A program made the position numbers and the translations under genes. Source: Astrothelium macrocarpum (Eukaryota > Ascomycota > Dothideomycetes > Trypetheliales > Trypetheliaceae). From it: a stretch of 64,000 nucleotides of DNA. Numbering within the stretch: the first letter of the stretch is position 1; each line of letters opens with the position of its first letter. This document shows positions 45,859 to 58,018 of this stretch, piece after piece. The notes beneath the pieces were generated by a model. That model had not been told where the DNA came from. It was given only the letters and a program-made list of their open reading frames with translations, and did not search any database. Where the stretch lies: assembly GCA_021030915.1 (NCBI GenBank), contig JAGEMR010000013.1, positions 310,001 to 374,000 of the forward strand. The letters run 5' to 3'.

Positions 45859-47142
45859 ATGGCTATTGTGGTCCCTTCTGCTCGCCTTGGAGGCTTGCTA
45901 TGCGCTCGGTCTATCCGTTGTGCATCCACAGCAACTACAACCTCAACAGCTAGACTATTCCCCAAAGCAATTACTCGAAGCTTTCAACATCATGCCCCTA
46001 AATACTCAACATCTCAACCCGTACCCGACTTCGCTTTCGCCTTTGAGTAAGCCATCCAAACCCTCTTTACAATCCACATTTCTCCCTTTACTCACCCCTC
46101 AACCAGCGTCGACGGCGTCCTCGTCCGCTCCTCCACCCCCCTCCCCCGCGCCCGCAACACCATCCTATCGCTGCAACGCTCGCACATCCCCTTCATCCTC
46201 CTCACCAACGGCGGCGGCAAGCACGAGTCCGCGCGCGTCGCCGAACTGAGCGCCAAACTCTCCGTGCCCCTTTCGACTACGCAATTCATCCAGTCCCACA
46301 CGCCCTTTGCCTCGCTCACCCAGTACCACGCGGCGCCCGTCCTCGTCCTCGGCGGCGACGGCAACGCCTGCCGCGCCGTCGCCGAAGCCTACGGCTTCCG
46401 CACCGTCGTCACCCCCGCGGACCTCATCACCGCACACCCCGCGCTGTGGCCGTTCGCGGCTGTCTTCGCAGACTACTACGCGGCGCACGCGCGGCCGCTG
46501 CCGTGCGCGCTCGAGCACCTGCGCTTCGCGGCGGTGTTCGTGTTTGCGGATCCGCGCGACTGGGGGCTCGATGCGACGCTCATCACGGACTTGCTGCTGT
46601 CGCGGCAGGGGGTGTTGGGTACGCGGTCGAGCCTGGCGGGGGACGAGGCGCTGGAGAATAGAGGGTTCCAGATGGATGGGCAGCCGAGGGTGTATTTTAG
46701 TAATCCGGATTTGCTGTGGGCGGCGGGGTGGAAGCAGCCGAGGCTGGGGCAGGGCGGGTTTCGTGAGGCGGTGGAGGGGGTGTGGCGGGCGGTCACGGGC
46801 GGGGTGGAGTTGAGGAGGGAGGTGTGGGGGAAGCCGGGGAGGGGAATGTATGAGTTTGCGGAGGGGAGGTTGGTGGGGTATCGGGAGGGGATGTTTGGGG
46901 CAGGGGTGCCGAGGTTGAGGAAGGTGTATATGATTGGGGATAATCCCGAGTCGGATATCAGGGGTGCGAATGAATTTCGAAGTCCGAGGGATGTGGAGTG
47001 GGAGAGTGTGTTGGTGCGGACGGGGGTGTATGATGGGGAAAGACCACCGAAGTGGAAGCCGAAGACGATCGTGAAGGATGTATGGGAAGCTGTGCAGTGG
47101 GGGTTGGAGAGGTCCGGATGGAAGGGAAGGCTAGAAGAATAG
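45859..47142 (+). CDS. HAD hydrolase, CECR5/TIGR01456-like, mitochondrial
   Basis: Two exons (45859-46046 and 46107-47142, 60-bp intron) give 407 aa. The N-terminus is Ala/Arg/Ser-rich and looks like a mitochondrial presequence. The catalytic DxDG motif (FAFDVDGVLV) is formed only across the splice junction. Motif II-like FILLTNGGGKHESARVAELS and the C-terminal YMIGDNPESDIRGAN, which binds Mg2+, complete the HAD fold. The arrangement, with a cap between motifs II and III, matches the NagD/CECR5 subgroup of phosphatases. The substrate is unknown. Base use is striking: around 46141-46200 the coding strand has 32 C and 7 G, while 46801-46860 has 35 G and 3 C. Confidence 0.88.
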
Positions 47143-47337
47143 AGTTTATTGGAAAGATTTGGTATTCGATTAAGTATTAGAGTATCGTAGATTAGATGCT
47201 AGATTACCTCCGTAATGGGCATGTGTAAGGGTATCAAAAATATGCATAGGCGTCATGCCCGGCGCCGGATTACCATACCATCTCAAAACTGATTTTCCTT
47301 CGGTTTGACTGTTTTGAGCCCGACTCATGCAAAAGCT

Positions 47338-49498
47338 TCATGCAAGTCGTCGCTCCATCCACCCTCTTGTGGCCATCCAGGCCTCCCACCAAACACCCCC
47401 TTCCTCAGGCTTTCCTAGAACCTCCTCCGTACTCCTCACTCTCTCCACCTCCCTCTGCCCGAGAATCTCCTCCTCACAGAACCAGTTTCCATGCAATCCA
47501 TACGGTACTCGCTGCGGTAACCGTACTCTGCACACAACTGTCTTCATGTCCTTGGCATCCACTACCCACAGCTCGCTCTTCGCATCTGACGCACATTCTC
47601 CGCTCGGCAGCAACTGCGTCTCATCAAATGCATACGTCAGCAAGAACCCATCGTCTTCGCTCTTTGCGTCGTGGCGCGGCACAAATCTCGGCTCTTGCGC
47701 AAACCATCCTTTGGGCATCCGGAACACGCGAATCGGATCCTCTGGATCCTGAGAAGCCATGACCTGATGGATGGTGCGAGTGTCCACGCATCCCGTGACG
47801 CTACGAGGTGGACGTGCTTTGCCCCAGGCGATGAGGCGCCGGGCGTCGATTTTGGCGAGAGCGTCGATCTTGACTGCGCGACCGAGCGCGGTGTCAAAAG
47901 AGGCGGTGGTGGTAGTGCTGCAACCATAGATATAATGAGCATCAGCCATTTCGGCAGACCTGCAAAGAGAAGGGAATTCAAAAGGAATAGCGGAGAGGGC
48001 AAATTGATGAGTGATGGTATTGGCAGTCGGAGAAGAAGAGAGATCAAACGAATAGTAGTAGAGGCGGCATTGATCCAGCTCGTCGGTAGGTTCGAGCTGT
48101 GTTGGACCAATGGCATGCAATGGCTGCTGACTAAAGTCTGGTAGGAGACTACTCTCTTCGTCAACTTCCTCGTCAGAGTCGTAGCTGTCGAAGAACGATA
48201 TCGGTTTTTCGGTTTGGATGGGTTCTTCCAGAACCTTTACGCGAGGTGCTGTCGGTGTCGCAAGATTGCCAGCACTGAAGACCAATGATGCGGATGTTAG
48301 GCGGCATGTGAGAAGATTTACTTGTGTGACATGGCCGCCGGAGTCAACAGTATCCCAGGCATTGGCCGTGTGGAAGATGCAGCAAGCAGACGTCTCGAAC
48401 CAACGAACATCTGATGGTCTTTGTCTGGGAAAGACACCAAACCGAGAAGGTTTGCCGGCATCATACTCGACGACTGGCTTTCCACTTGCGAGATTGAATG
48501 GGTCAAGCGAAAGTGGTAAATCCATGATAATCGTATGGCTTGGTGAGACTCCAAAATCATGCATCATCTTTGCAGACTGTACTCCCGGAACAGGCGCGTT
48601 GAGAAGGCGAGTCGAAATAGTCGATGTCGTTGCAAGCAATTTCGAGTCTGGGATAACTGAATAGTGGACGTAAGGTGGAGCAAAAGTTGAATGAAAAAGG
48701 ATCATTTCTCCTGTTGACTGATCCACCTTGGGATGAGCTGTCGTCCATTCCTTCATAAAACCAATCAAGCCTTCGCCACCTAGTACATCTGTTGATTCTT
48801 CCTTGGGTTCTTTGGGTTCTCCCTCAGCCTTTTGGCCATTGTACCACCCAATGGTTTGCAGACCAGGTAGTGCTATTCTGATTGGAGGTCCGCTTTCGCA
48901 ACCAGCCAAGGCTCTTCCATCATGGTAGTAGATTGAAGTGTTTGCCACACTGATTTTCTTGATAGCCTGTTTGGATCCAGCGAGGAATGAAAGGACAGCC
49001 AAGAAAATCGTCCGGAGCACGACCAGAAAGACAGTAGTCAACGATGAAAGTGGGTTCGCTAAGGTGGCGATGCTGGGTAGTATCGGTCGTCTAATCGATG
49101 GCATGGACAGTGAAGACAGGTACACATCTGTGAGAATGTACTGATTCACAAATTCGGGCACGATTTTTCCCGTGCCATCTTGACCTTGAACTTTGGTAAA
49201 AGAGACACCACATAGCATACCATCGCCATCGAACCAGTGGGCATCACGGCCCAAATCCTCGTTGGTTACCGGATTGCCACCGTTGCGCACATACTGACCA
49301 CCCGCAAGTTCATGTGGTATTGAACCCACATAAGAGCAAGAGGTCAAAGGAAGAGTAGTGTGAATTGGTGCGAAATTGCCATCCAGATAGCTACATAAAT
49401 TGTCAACATTTATCAACTCTAACCAATGTACCAGAGTATTCTTACGGATGTTTGTGCTCGCGCTTACGTTTCTGACCAGCAAGAGTCATTTCCAGCAT
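47338..49498 (-). CDS. carX: Carotenoid cleavage oxygenase, retinal-forming (CarX)
   Basis: Two exons (49498-49446 and 49390-47338, 55-bp intron) give 701 aa, close to the length of Fusarium CarX. The RPE65/carotenoid oxygenase fold is a seven-bladed propeller whose Fe(II) is held by four His. Fitting His-containing blocks are MILFHSTFAPPYVHY, MMHDFGVSPSHTIIMDLPLS, CCIFHTANAWD and GLHGNWF near the C-terminus. FDGDGMLCGVSF near the N-terminus is also typical. The usual reaction is symmetric cleavage of beta-carotene to retinal, chromophore of the nearby opsin. The gene is transcribed away from carRA with about 780 bp between starts, so the two may share light- or stress-responsive control. A second in-frame ATG is at 49489. 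Torulene- or apocarotenoid-cleaving paralogues are the alternative, but the linkage favours CarX. Confidence 0.92.
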
Positions 49499-50276
49499 CA
49501 ATTCAGATGCTTTCCATCATTCAGATAGGTGTACAGAAGAATTGAAGGTGTTTCTGAGGATGCAGACCCCGCTCGGAGAGGGGAGAGAGGAGAGGGGGAC
49601 TAAAGCCCCGTTTTGCCGTTTGGCGGCCCTGGTAGGTCACGACAACGTCCTAGAAGCTTTCACATGAGTAATTGCCCGACACAAAGATGCGACATTCGAT
49701 CCATGGACGAGAACGAACAGTACAACGGTGCAAAGGAAAGAGCGGCAGAATCGGCATTGGAACCAGGTTACAATGATGCGATGGTAACCGAAATAATTGC
49801 GGACGACAACGTCATGCCCTGCAGCACAAGCATCCAAGCTCCACAGGCTCCACAAGCTCCGACTTGCTGCATCCATGATCCTTGCCGCAGTTCCAGCCTT
49901 TTTCTGGGCAGGGGTGCAGGGATGGGAGCTACCGGCGTCTGCAGCTGTCGCCGCTTTATGCTGACTGTTCTCTGCCCGGCGGTCACGGAACGGCCGATCC
50001 CTAACCGAAATCTCATCCTGCACCGTGGCTACCCATCTCGTCATTAGTTACCATCCTGTCCATTGTGTGTGAGCGCGCGGTTGCAAGCATTCGGTACGTG
50101 TTGTTTACCCCTCTCCTTCCTTGTCCACCTGAGTACCTTAGCCAGGTAGCTGGGTAGCTAGGTAGCTGGCCGGCAACACAATGTCAAACTTCCTCAAATG
50201 TGGCAACTAATGGCTCGGCTTCTCAGGATCCCAAGTTTCTGGCATGGCACCATAGTTCATCAATTGTGAATGTGCA
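49499..50276. promoter_or_regulatory. Divergent carX/carRA promoter region
   Basis: About 780 bp lie between the two start codons. The left part (49613-50047) has long open frames on both strands, but their products look random. The region contains the 8-bp tandem repeat listed separately. It must carry the promoters of both genes; no specific factor site can be proven. Confidence 0.65.
50145..50168. repeat. Tandem 8-mer GGTAGCT(G/A) x 3
   Basis: Three head-to-tail copies of GGTAGCTG/GGTAGCTA lie 109 bp upstream of the carRA start codon. Each copy holds the palindrome TAGCTA/AGCT core. A possible regulator-binding array or simple slippage product. Confidence 0.7.
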
Positions 50277-52234
50277 ATGGGGTACGACTATGCGCTTGTG
50301 TAAGTTTCTCATCGCGTGCCAATTCGTATTGGAGCTCTACTGACACTCAATTCGTAGCCATCTCAAGTACACCATACCGCCGGCTTTAGCCCTCACCCTC
50401 CTTTTCCGGCCCTTGGCCACCAAATTAGATGTGTACAAAGTCTTGTTTTTGATCACCGTTTCAATCGTATCTACTACTCCATGGGATTCATACTTAATTA
50501 GAACCCGAATCTGGACATATCCTCCTGATGCCGTCATCGGTACCACCCTCTTTGACATACCAATTGAAGAATATTTTTTCTTCATAGTCCAAACATACAT
50601 TACCTCCTTGCTTTATCTGATACTGAGCAAACCTACCTTCCATCCAATCTATCTACAAGTAGAAAGATCACAGCCACGCAATGGACGACCTGAACGTGGT
50701 CAGAATTGGCGCTATATCAAATTGGCCGGTCAATTGGTTCTGGCTTTAGCTCTTAGATATTCTGTAAAACTCGTCAGAGATGGCGGCCATGGGATGTATA
50801 TGGGCATGATCTTGGTTTGGGCTACTCCATTCTTGACATTGCTTTGGTAGGATATCTCTGCAACGTCCAAATGCCTTTTACTTATTCACAGACAGGACGT
50901 TTGCTTATCAATTCATTGTTGGCCTACCCAACAGCAACACCATAATACCTGTATTAATACCGACCTTGTACTTGTGGTATGTTGACGCACTTGCCCTTAA
51001 CCGGGGAACTTGGGCTATACAATCCGGAACCAAGCTTGGTTACCAGTTCGGGGGCCTTGACGTTGAGTAAGTAGCGAGCCTTACACAAGGCTTTTGTTTT
51101 ACTGACATCCAGGATAGAGAAGCAGCATTCTTCTTTTTGACCAATACGTTAATTGTATGGGGCCTGATTGCTTTTGATAACGCAATTGCCATCTTAAATA
51201 CGTTTTTCGATCTATATCCGCGCGTACCCACATGGCCGTCTCCGATGATGCTTGTTAGAGCTCTGCTACTTCCCGCTGGAGCCTATAATGAGGACCAAAT
51301 ACTTGGTTTGACACAGGCGACTTTGAGATTGCAAAGTAAAAGTCGAAGCTTCTTTCTCGCTAGTAGTGCTTTTCAGGGGCGGTTGCGCATCGACTTGACT
51401 ATCTTGTACTCTTTCTGTCGAGTTGCCGATGACCTGATTGACACAGCCAAGGACCCAGAGGAAGCAAAAGAGTACATACGAAAACTCAATGACTTTGTCG
51501 ACTTGTCTTACCAACGCATGACTCGTCCAGCAAAAATGGCAGCGCTTCAAGAGTTTGTTGAAGCGAGCTATCCATTCAATGCACAACTTGCTTTGCTCCA
51601 ATTACCAACATATTATCTTCCCAAGGAGCCACTATCCGACCTAGTCAAAGGCCTAGAGTTCGACTTGAAATTTAAAGAGGACGAGAAAAGTGGCACACGC
51701 CAATTTCCAATCGCAACCGAAGCTGATCTAGAAGCATATGCTTTTCGGGTTGCAGGCACCGTTGCCGAGCTTTGCATTGTCCTAGTCTTCCATCATTACC
51801 CGGGGAGAGTATCCGATGATACAAAAAAGCGCATCTTTAAGGCTGGCCGCAACATGGGCATGGCCCTCCAATGCGTCAACATTTCTCGCGATATTGCCGT
51901 GGATGCAGATCTCAAGCGCGTCTATATTCCAACGTCCTGGCTCGAGGAAGAAGACCTCACTCCTGAAGCCGTCATCAAAGACCCTCACAGTGAGCAGGTA
52001 GAGAAGCTGAGACAGCGCATGCTAGACAAGGCATTTGCAACGTACGAAGAGGCGAAAAGCGCAATTGAGGAATTGCCAACAGAGGCAAGGGCACCTATGA
52101 GATTGGCGGTTGAGAGCTATATGGAGATTGGACGTGTGCTCAGGACAAAGGGGTACAAGGTCCAAGCCGGACGAGCTACAGTGCCAAGATTACGGAGGTT
52201 ACGAGTAGCATGGAGTGTGTTGAGCAGAGGCTGA
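50277..52234 (+). CDS. carRA: Bifunctional lycopene cyclase/phytoene synthase (CarRA)
   Basis: Four exons in phase (50277-50299, 50358-50846, 50896-51066, 51118-52234) give 599 aa. The first exon is only 23 bp and encodes MGYDYALV, matching the N-terminus of Fusarium CarRA. Residues 1 to about 230 are the membrane lycopene-cyclase part with two similar repeats (PWDSYL..RIWTYPP, EEYFFFIVQTY; then LNRGTWAIQ, DVEEAAFFFLTN). The rest is a soluble phytoene synthase with the first Asp-rich motif DDLID (residues 332-336) and the second NISRDIAVDADLKRVYIP (about 482-500). The protein condenses two geranylgeranyl diphosphates to phytoene and later cyclises lycopene or its derivatives to beta-rings. 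CarB, which acts in between, is next downstream on the same strand. Confidence 0.95.
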
Positions 52235-52782
52235 TGCTAATATAACAATGCCAATTTGCTTGAATATAGACGTAAGATATCGCAATAGAATCTCAACTAT
52301 GTAGAGTGTGCGAAACGTGATCATTGAGGTGGCGGCAAGGATGCCATATGCCCTACTTAGATACCTATTTGACACTTAACGTCTCGCCGACTCAAGGCAC
52401 TTTCCAAATCAATTCGACAAATGGCAAATCACAAGGACGGTCCAGTCTCCGCAATTATTATCTGTGACTATTCTATCTGCTGTGTTGAGACTTTTAGATT
52501 TTTTAGAAGCGACAGGACGCAATTCATCCAATAACTAAGACGTCATGTCTGCCAAAATTTGGTGTCCGTCTCATCGGCTACTTCGATACTTCGTACATTT
52601 GTCCAAACCTTCCACACCCCTCTTAATGATTCGGTAGCAATTTCGAATCGATGTCTAATTTTATTGAATTCTCTTCGAAGCATGTGCCATGACAGACGAG
52701 CATAGTGTCGTTTCATTTGTTTTCATATACTTGCAATCATCAATAAATACAATTGTGTTTTAGTGTACTTGTTAGTCTCGAA
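52235..52782. other. carRA-carB spacer
   Basis: 548 bp containing the 3' region of carRA and the promoter of carB; no other feature seen. Confidence 0.6.
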
Positions 52783-54627
52783 ATGACTACTAAGAATGGG
52801 CAGAAGACTGCTATAATAATTGGTATGTCTTTCTCGATTAGTTTAAAGTTATATACTGAGCCCAATTACAGGCGCTGGCGTCGGAGGTGTAGCAACAGCA
52901 GCACGTCTCGCCAAAGCAGGATTCCAAGTCACTGTTGTTGAGAAAAATGACTTTACAGGAGGACGATGTTCTCTCATCCATCACGATGGTTATGTAGGAA
53001 CAATAAGCCCAATCTTCAAGTGTTTCATTTTCCATCTAATCTCTCCATCTCCAGCGGTTCGACCAAGGTCCTTCTCTCCTCTTAATGCCTCGTTTCTTCC
53101 GCGAGGTTTTCCAAGATCTCGGTACCTCTCTTGAAGCTGAAGGTGTCAAGCTGCACAAATGCGATCCAAACTATAACATATGGTTTGGAGATGGCTCAAA
53201 CTTCCGGCTTTCCTCTGATCTCCCTTCGATGAAGGCAGAGATTGAAAAGTGGGAAGGCGTAGACGGCTACGAGCGATATTTGGGATTTCTCCAGGAGAGT
53301 CACCGGCATCACGAGATTAGTATTAAACATGTATTAAGGAAGAACTTTTCATCTTTTTGGAACATGTTGGATTTGGAGTTTCTTAGACATTTATTTCAAC
53401 TACATCCGTTTGAGAGCATATACAGTCGTGCGAGTAAGTACTTCTGGACTGAACGATTGAGAAGAGTCTTTACATTTGGGAGCATGTATCTGGGCATGAG
53501 TCCGTTTGATGCCCCAGGAACCTACAGTCTTTTGCAATACACAGAGCTAGCAGAGGGCATTTGGTACCCTGAAGGTGGCTTCCACAAGGTAAGTCTCCTC
53601 TTTCCAATCAATGCCCAATCACTACTGAACGTCCCAGGTCGTTGAAGCCCTCGTCAACGTAGGCAAACGCCTAGGAGTAACCTACCATCTTTCCACCCCC
53701 ATAACCTCCATCGCTCTCTCTCCCTCCTCCAACACCGCAACCGGCGTCGTCCTCGCCTCCGGCCGCACCCTCACGGCCGACGTCGTCATCTGCAACGCCG
53801 ACCTCGTCTACGCCTACAACAGCCTCCTCCCCACCACCTCAACCGCGCAATCCTATGCCCGCCGCGAAGCCTCCTGCAGCAGCATCTCCTTCTACTGGGC
53901 GCTGAACCAACGCATCCCCGCCCTCACCGCCCACAACATCTTCCTCGCCTCCGCCTACCGCGCCTCCTTCGACTCCATCTTCAAAGACCACCGCATCCCC
54001 ACCGAGCCCTCCTTCTACGTCAACGTCCCCTCGCGCATCGACCCTTCCGCCGCGCCACCCGGCCGCGACGCCCTCGTCGTCCTCGTCCCCGTCGGCCATC
54101 TTGTCGGCGCCGACTCCACCTCTTCCGCCAAAACCGCATCCCCCACGCAAGACTGGCCCGCGATGCTCGACCTCGCGCGCACCACCATCCTCGGCACCAT
54201 CGCGGCGCGCACGAGCGTCGACGTCGCGCCGCTGATCGCGCACGAGGCGGTCAACACGCCGGTGACGTGGCGCGAGCGTTTCAATCTCGACCGCGGCGCG
54301 ATCTTGGGGCTGTCGCACAGCTTCTTCAACGTGTTGTGTTTCCGGCCGGGGACGAAGCATGGCAAGATCGGGGGACTGTACTTTGTGGGCGCGAGCACGC
54401 ATCCCGGGACGGGTGTGCCGGTTGTACTTGCAGGAAGCAGGATTGTGGCTGCGCAGGTGTGTGGGGATATTGGGGTGCAAGTGCCGTGGGAGGAAGGGGT
54501 TGGGAAGGTGGAGGAGAGGGGGGAGCTGGATAGGGTGCAGAAGGGGCGGTGGGTGGGTTGGTGGGCTGATTGGATTGTGTTGGTGATAGCACTGGTGGTT
54601 TCGTTTCGTGTTTTTTTCTGGGGGTGA
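52783..54627 (+). CDS. carB: Phytoene desaturase (CarB)
   Basis: Four exons in phase (52783-52822, 52872-52993, 53055-53588, 53638-54627) give 561 aa, within the normal range for fungal CarB/AL-1. The dinucleotide-binding Rossmann motif IIIGAGVGGVATAARLAKAG is completed at the first splice junction and is followed by VVEKNDFTGGRCS. FDQGPSLLLMP is the second conserved block. The C-terminal GLYFVGASTHPGTGVPVVLAGSR is the carotenoid-desaturase signature. The last 20 or so residues form a membrane anchor (WADWIVLVIALVVSFRVFFW). The enzyme introduces four to five double bases of unsaturation into phytoene, giving lycopene or 3,4-didehydrolycopene. Exon 4 switches from C-rich (53701-53760: 31 C, 7 G) to G-rich (54481-54540: 36 G, 4 C). 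Confidence 0.95.
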
Positions 54628-56976
54628 AAACGAGATGAGAAGAAGAGGAATAGATGTGTGAGTGGTTTTCTGTAGAATGCTAGCTTTGTGGGCTCTAGAT
54701 GCGGTTCATTCACTCTTGGTGTCAATCTTTCGGAGATGGTATTATTCAATCAGAAGTCTGGTGTTCATTAATTGTGCTATTGTCTTAATCTTTTTGATTA
54801 CAGTGTATCTCGTAAAGATGTCAAAGACCATTCGTATCACGGATTCCATATCAGTTCTGACGCACTATTTTGCTTTGGTGGTGATCATTGAACATTGCGC
54901 CGGATTTGATAAAGCATTCCCGTGATCAGGCTGGAGCTTGTCTTGGCATTATATACATTGGTACATGATCTCGGTAATGCGGATTTCAGTATCCGGTCAA
55001 AAGCTCGTGATCTTCTCTTGCCTTCATCTCCGGACTCTTTTTGGACAAACTGGCAGACGGTGAAGCAGTTAGTGATATGCCGAGGTCTTTCCTCCACCCT
55101 CTCCGGGTATAATGTCGACAGAGCGCCGGTGGTCGTGATAGGAAGCGTCGGTGGAGAATTAGGATTGTCGTTGAAGCGAAAAAGAAATATCGGGACGGCG
55201 CGGGTTTAATATAGACCTCTAGGATGACCTGAACAGCGGCTTTTCTGACTTATAATAGAGAGGATAATCACAACAGTCAAGTGACTTCGCAGAAACCTCG
55301 GGCAACCTTCAACTGGCGGTATTCTACCAGTCAGCTCGGGCGTTTTCAAGCAGCGAGGACCCTTTACCGCTTTTGTCTGAATTACAAACAGCAAGGGCAT
55401 CTTACCTCATTCGTCCCTTGCGGACAATTTTAGGCATAAGCTGCTGTCTTAATAGAGAAAGACTATTACTCGTGGAACGCTGAGATGGGCAAGGATCTCC
55501 AACAATGAGAGCTCATGATTCAGCCGCTTCCCCGCCGTTCAGAGGTACTTCTGCACGATGAGACACGTTCCCGAGCTGCATGATGAGATCGGCGCGCGAG
55601 TTCGTCTCCACCTCTTTGAGCAGCCGGATGGTGCCGAAAACCGTTGGCTCCAATGAAAAGTATGCAGGACATCGTGGCATGTGATGACTTGTGACTGCAC
55701 ACTGACGCCCAGGATAACTAATCAACCTCTGGTGCGTTTTGTTTCAATGTTGTACAATTTCCTTTGGCGGCTGAATTGCTGTTTCATCTCTGCAAGAATT
55801 GAGTCTGGATTGATATAGTTCATAATCTATATTTCTTCCGGTCAAGGGGGGTAGAGGCCTTGGAAAGTAAAAGCTTGTTCAAAAGATGAATGAGATGAGT
55901 CAAGGAAAACCCTAAACAGGACATGCAAGGGTGGGTGCAAGGCAGAGGTAGATGAAGCTTGTGACCGCTGATCAAATTTTTGATTGGCTCATCTCCACCA
56001 ATTTGCATGAGTGCCAAGGTGAGGAGCGCAGTGACAGGTATGCGCTGTCGAACGAGAAGTCTAATTACATTCGTGCAGGGAACCAGGAAATGGGCAAAAT
56101 CATGAGATTTTTTGGAGATGACCAGGACGTTAACCGATCGTTGGGTAAGATGCATCAGCTTACTGAGGCGCGAAAAAACGCCGAAATGAAACAATAGTGC
56201 ACCAGATGGGAAAGCCGATCCCAGCCACAAGAATCCCATCCTATTCCCTCCAATCTTCGATGTCGACTTAGCCTCAGATGGGCTTGGTGTGTGCGTTTCA
56301 AGCCACACTTAGACCAAAAACAAGGAAATCATCGCCGTTTTAGCTGAGACGCTCGGGCGTGGGAAAGGCTTGTCTGTGGAAGCTCCCGAGCGCGATCGGG
56401 ACGGCTTGCCGCGGAGTAGCCTTTGACATCACCATGGACTTTTGGCAGGCATCCAAAATGAATCACCACTTCAACCAATCCCGGCTGCGCGAACCGATGC
56501 GATCAAACGCTGCTTTACAATTACTCACAGCGCAGCAAGCATCCTTCGGCTAGGTCGGTTCGCCACTGATGCAGTGGGAAGCAATTCCGCAAGAGCAAGG
56601 AAAACCCGTACCAAGCTAGGAGCCAACGCGCGCCGAGGAATGTGATAGACCGGAGCCCAGCGGACAGTTGGCTAACTGCTCCTCGTTAGAGCCGTCGGGA
56701 GCATGTTTGGACGAGTTGGCGGGCCTGCTCAGGTCATGGGCCTCTCGCCTCATGGTAGCTTATGGGAGCTCTTTCAGAGTATCGACGTCAGCAATGCATC
56801 GATAGCCCTCTCTTTCTCGTTTCAAATTTCTGCTATTAAATTGCCCGCCCTGCTTCTGAACCATCCATCTCACCGATCTCATCTCTGCAGCTTCTCCTCC
56901 CTCACCCTTGCGTTCAGCGAGTCCTCCACCGTGTTGTCTTGATTTTTGCAGCTTTCCTCTGCAAAAAGTCGCAAAC
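54628..56976. other. Long spacer between carB and opsin gene
   Basis: 2.35 kb without a recognised gene. The distal part is the opsin promoter. Two GATC-containing segments, CGCGATCGGG (56391-56400) and CGATGCGATC (56495-56504), resemble the paired GATC elements bound by White Collar light regulators; this is suggestive only. Downstream of about 56860 a C/T-rich leader precedes the start codon. Confidence 0.55.
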
Positions 56977-58018
56977 ATGTCCAACCTACTTGAAAAGCGA
57001 GGCGGCAATCAAGCCCTTCGCATCAACGGTGAGTAACTGTAATGAGGGGACTTGTAGAATAAAAATTTGGTTTACTTACGATTGATCCAGGGAACACGGT
57101 CAATGGCAAATCTGTCGACATTGCCATCACCACTCATGGCTCCGACTTTTACTGGGCCGTCTGCTCTGTCATGGCATTCGCGACCATCTGCTTCATTGGT
57201 CTCGGATTCACCAAGCGTCGTACTGACCGTGTTTTTCACTACATCACGGCTGGTGTGACCATGGTTGCTGCCATTGCTTACTTTTCAATGGCATCCAACC
57301 TTGGCTGGACTCCAATTGATGTCGAATTCCGTCGCAGCGATTCCAGAGTCGCTGGTGTCAACCGTGAAATCTTCTACGTTCGATACATCGATTGGTTCAT
57401 CACCACTCCACTTTTGTTGCTCGACTTGCTGCTCACTGCTGCTACTCCATTGCCCACGACTCTCTTCGTCATCTTGGTTGATGAGGTTATGATTGTTTCT
57501 GGTCTTGTTGGTGCTCTTGTCCGCAGCATCTACAAATGGGGTTACTACACTTTTGGTGTGTACATCTTTTGCGTTTTTCTCTTCCATTCGTACTGATTTA
57601 ATTTTCAGGCTGCGCTGCTCTCTTCTACATCTGGTGGCATCTTATCTGGGAGAGCCGTATCAATGCCAACCGCATTGGTAAGGATGTTGGTCAGACCTTC
57701 CTCATGTGCGGTTCCCTCACTGCTTTTATCTGGCTGTTATACCCCATTGCTTGGGGTGTCTGCGAGGGTGGTAATGTCATCGCCCCTGATTCTGAAGCCG
57801 TTTTCTACGGTATTCTTGACTTGATTGCCAAGCCCGTCTTTGGCGCCGCTCTCCTATGGGGTCACCGCAACATTGAGCCCGCTCGTCTTGGTCTTCGCAT
57901 TCGTGAATACGATGATGACCCAGTCGTCGGTCTTGGTGGTCACGAGAAGACAACCAACGGTACCAATGGCGCCACCAACGGCACCAATGGCACCACTGAT
58001 GCTGCCGCCACCGTGTAA
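56977..58018 (+). CDS. carO: Microbial rhodopsin, CarO-type proton pump
   Basis: Three exons in phase (56977-57028, 57091-57555, 57609-58018) give 308 aa with seven membrane helices. Residues matching bacteriorhodopsin are all present. The retinal Schiff-base Lys is K247 (DLIAKPVFG) and the counter-ions are D118 (YVRYIDWFITTP, equal to D85) and D243 (D212). The internal proton donor is D129 (LLLLDL, equal to D96), R115 equals R82, and the release-group Glu are E225 and E235. L126 at the position of L93 predicts green-light absorption. Having Asp, not Glu or neutral, at the donor site points to efficient outward proton pumping, as in the Leptosphaeria and CarO rhodopsins, and not to a NOP-1-like sensor. 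The C-terminus ends in an Asn/Gly/Thr repeat tail. carX on the far side of the cluster can supply retinal. Confidence 0.94.

Noticed and set aside
55513..55725. Minus-strand 70-codon frame in the carB-opsin spacer
   Set aside because: No recognisable protein, no splice-consistent extension; treated as chance.
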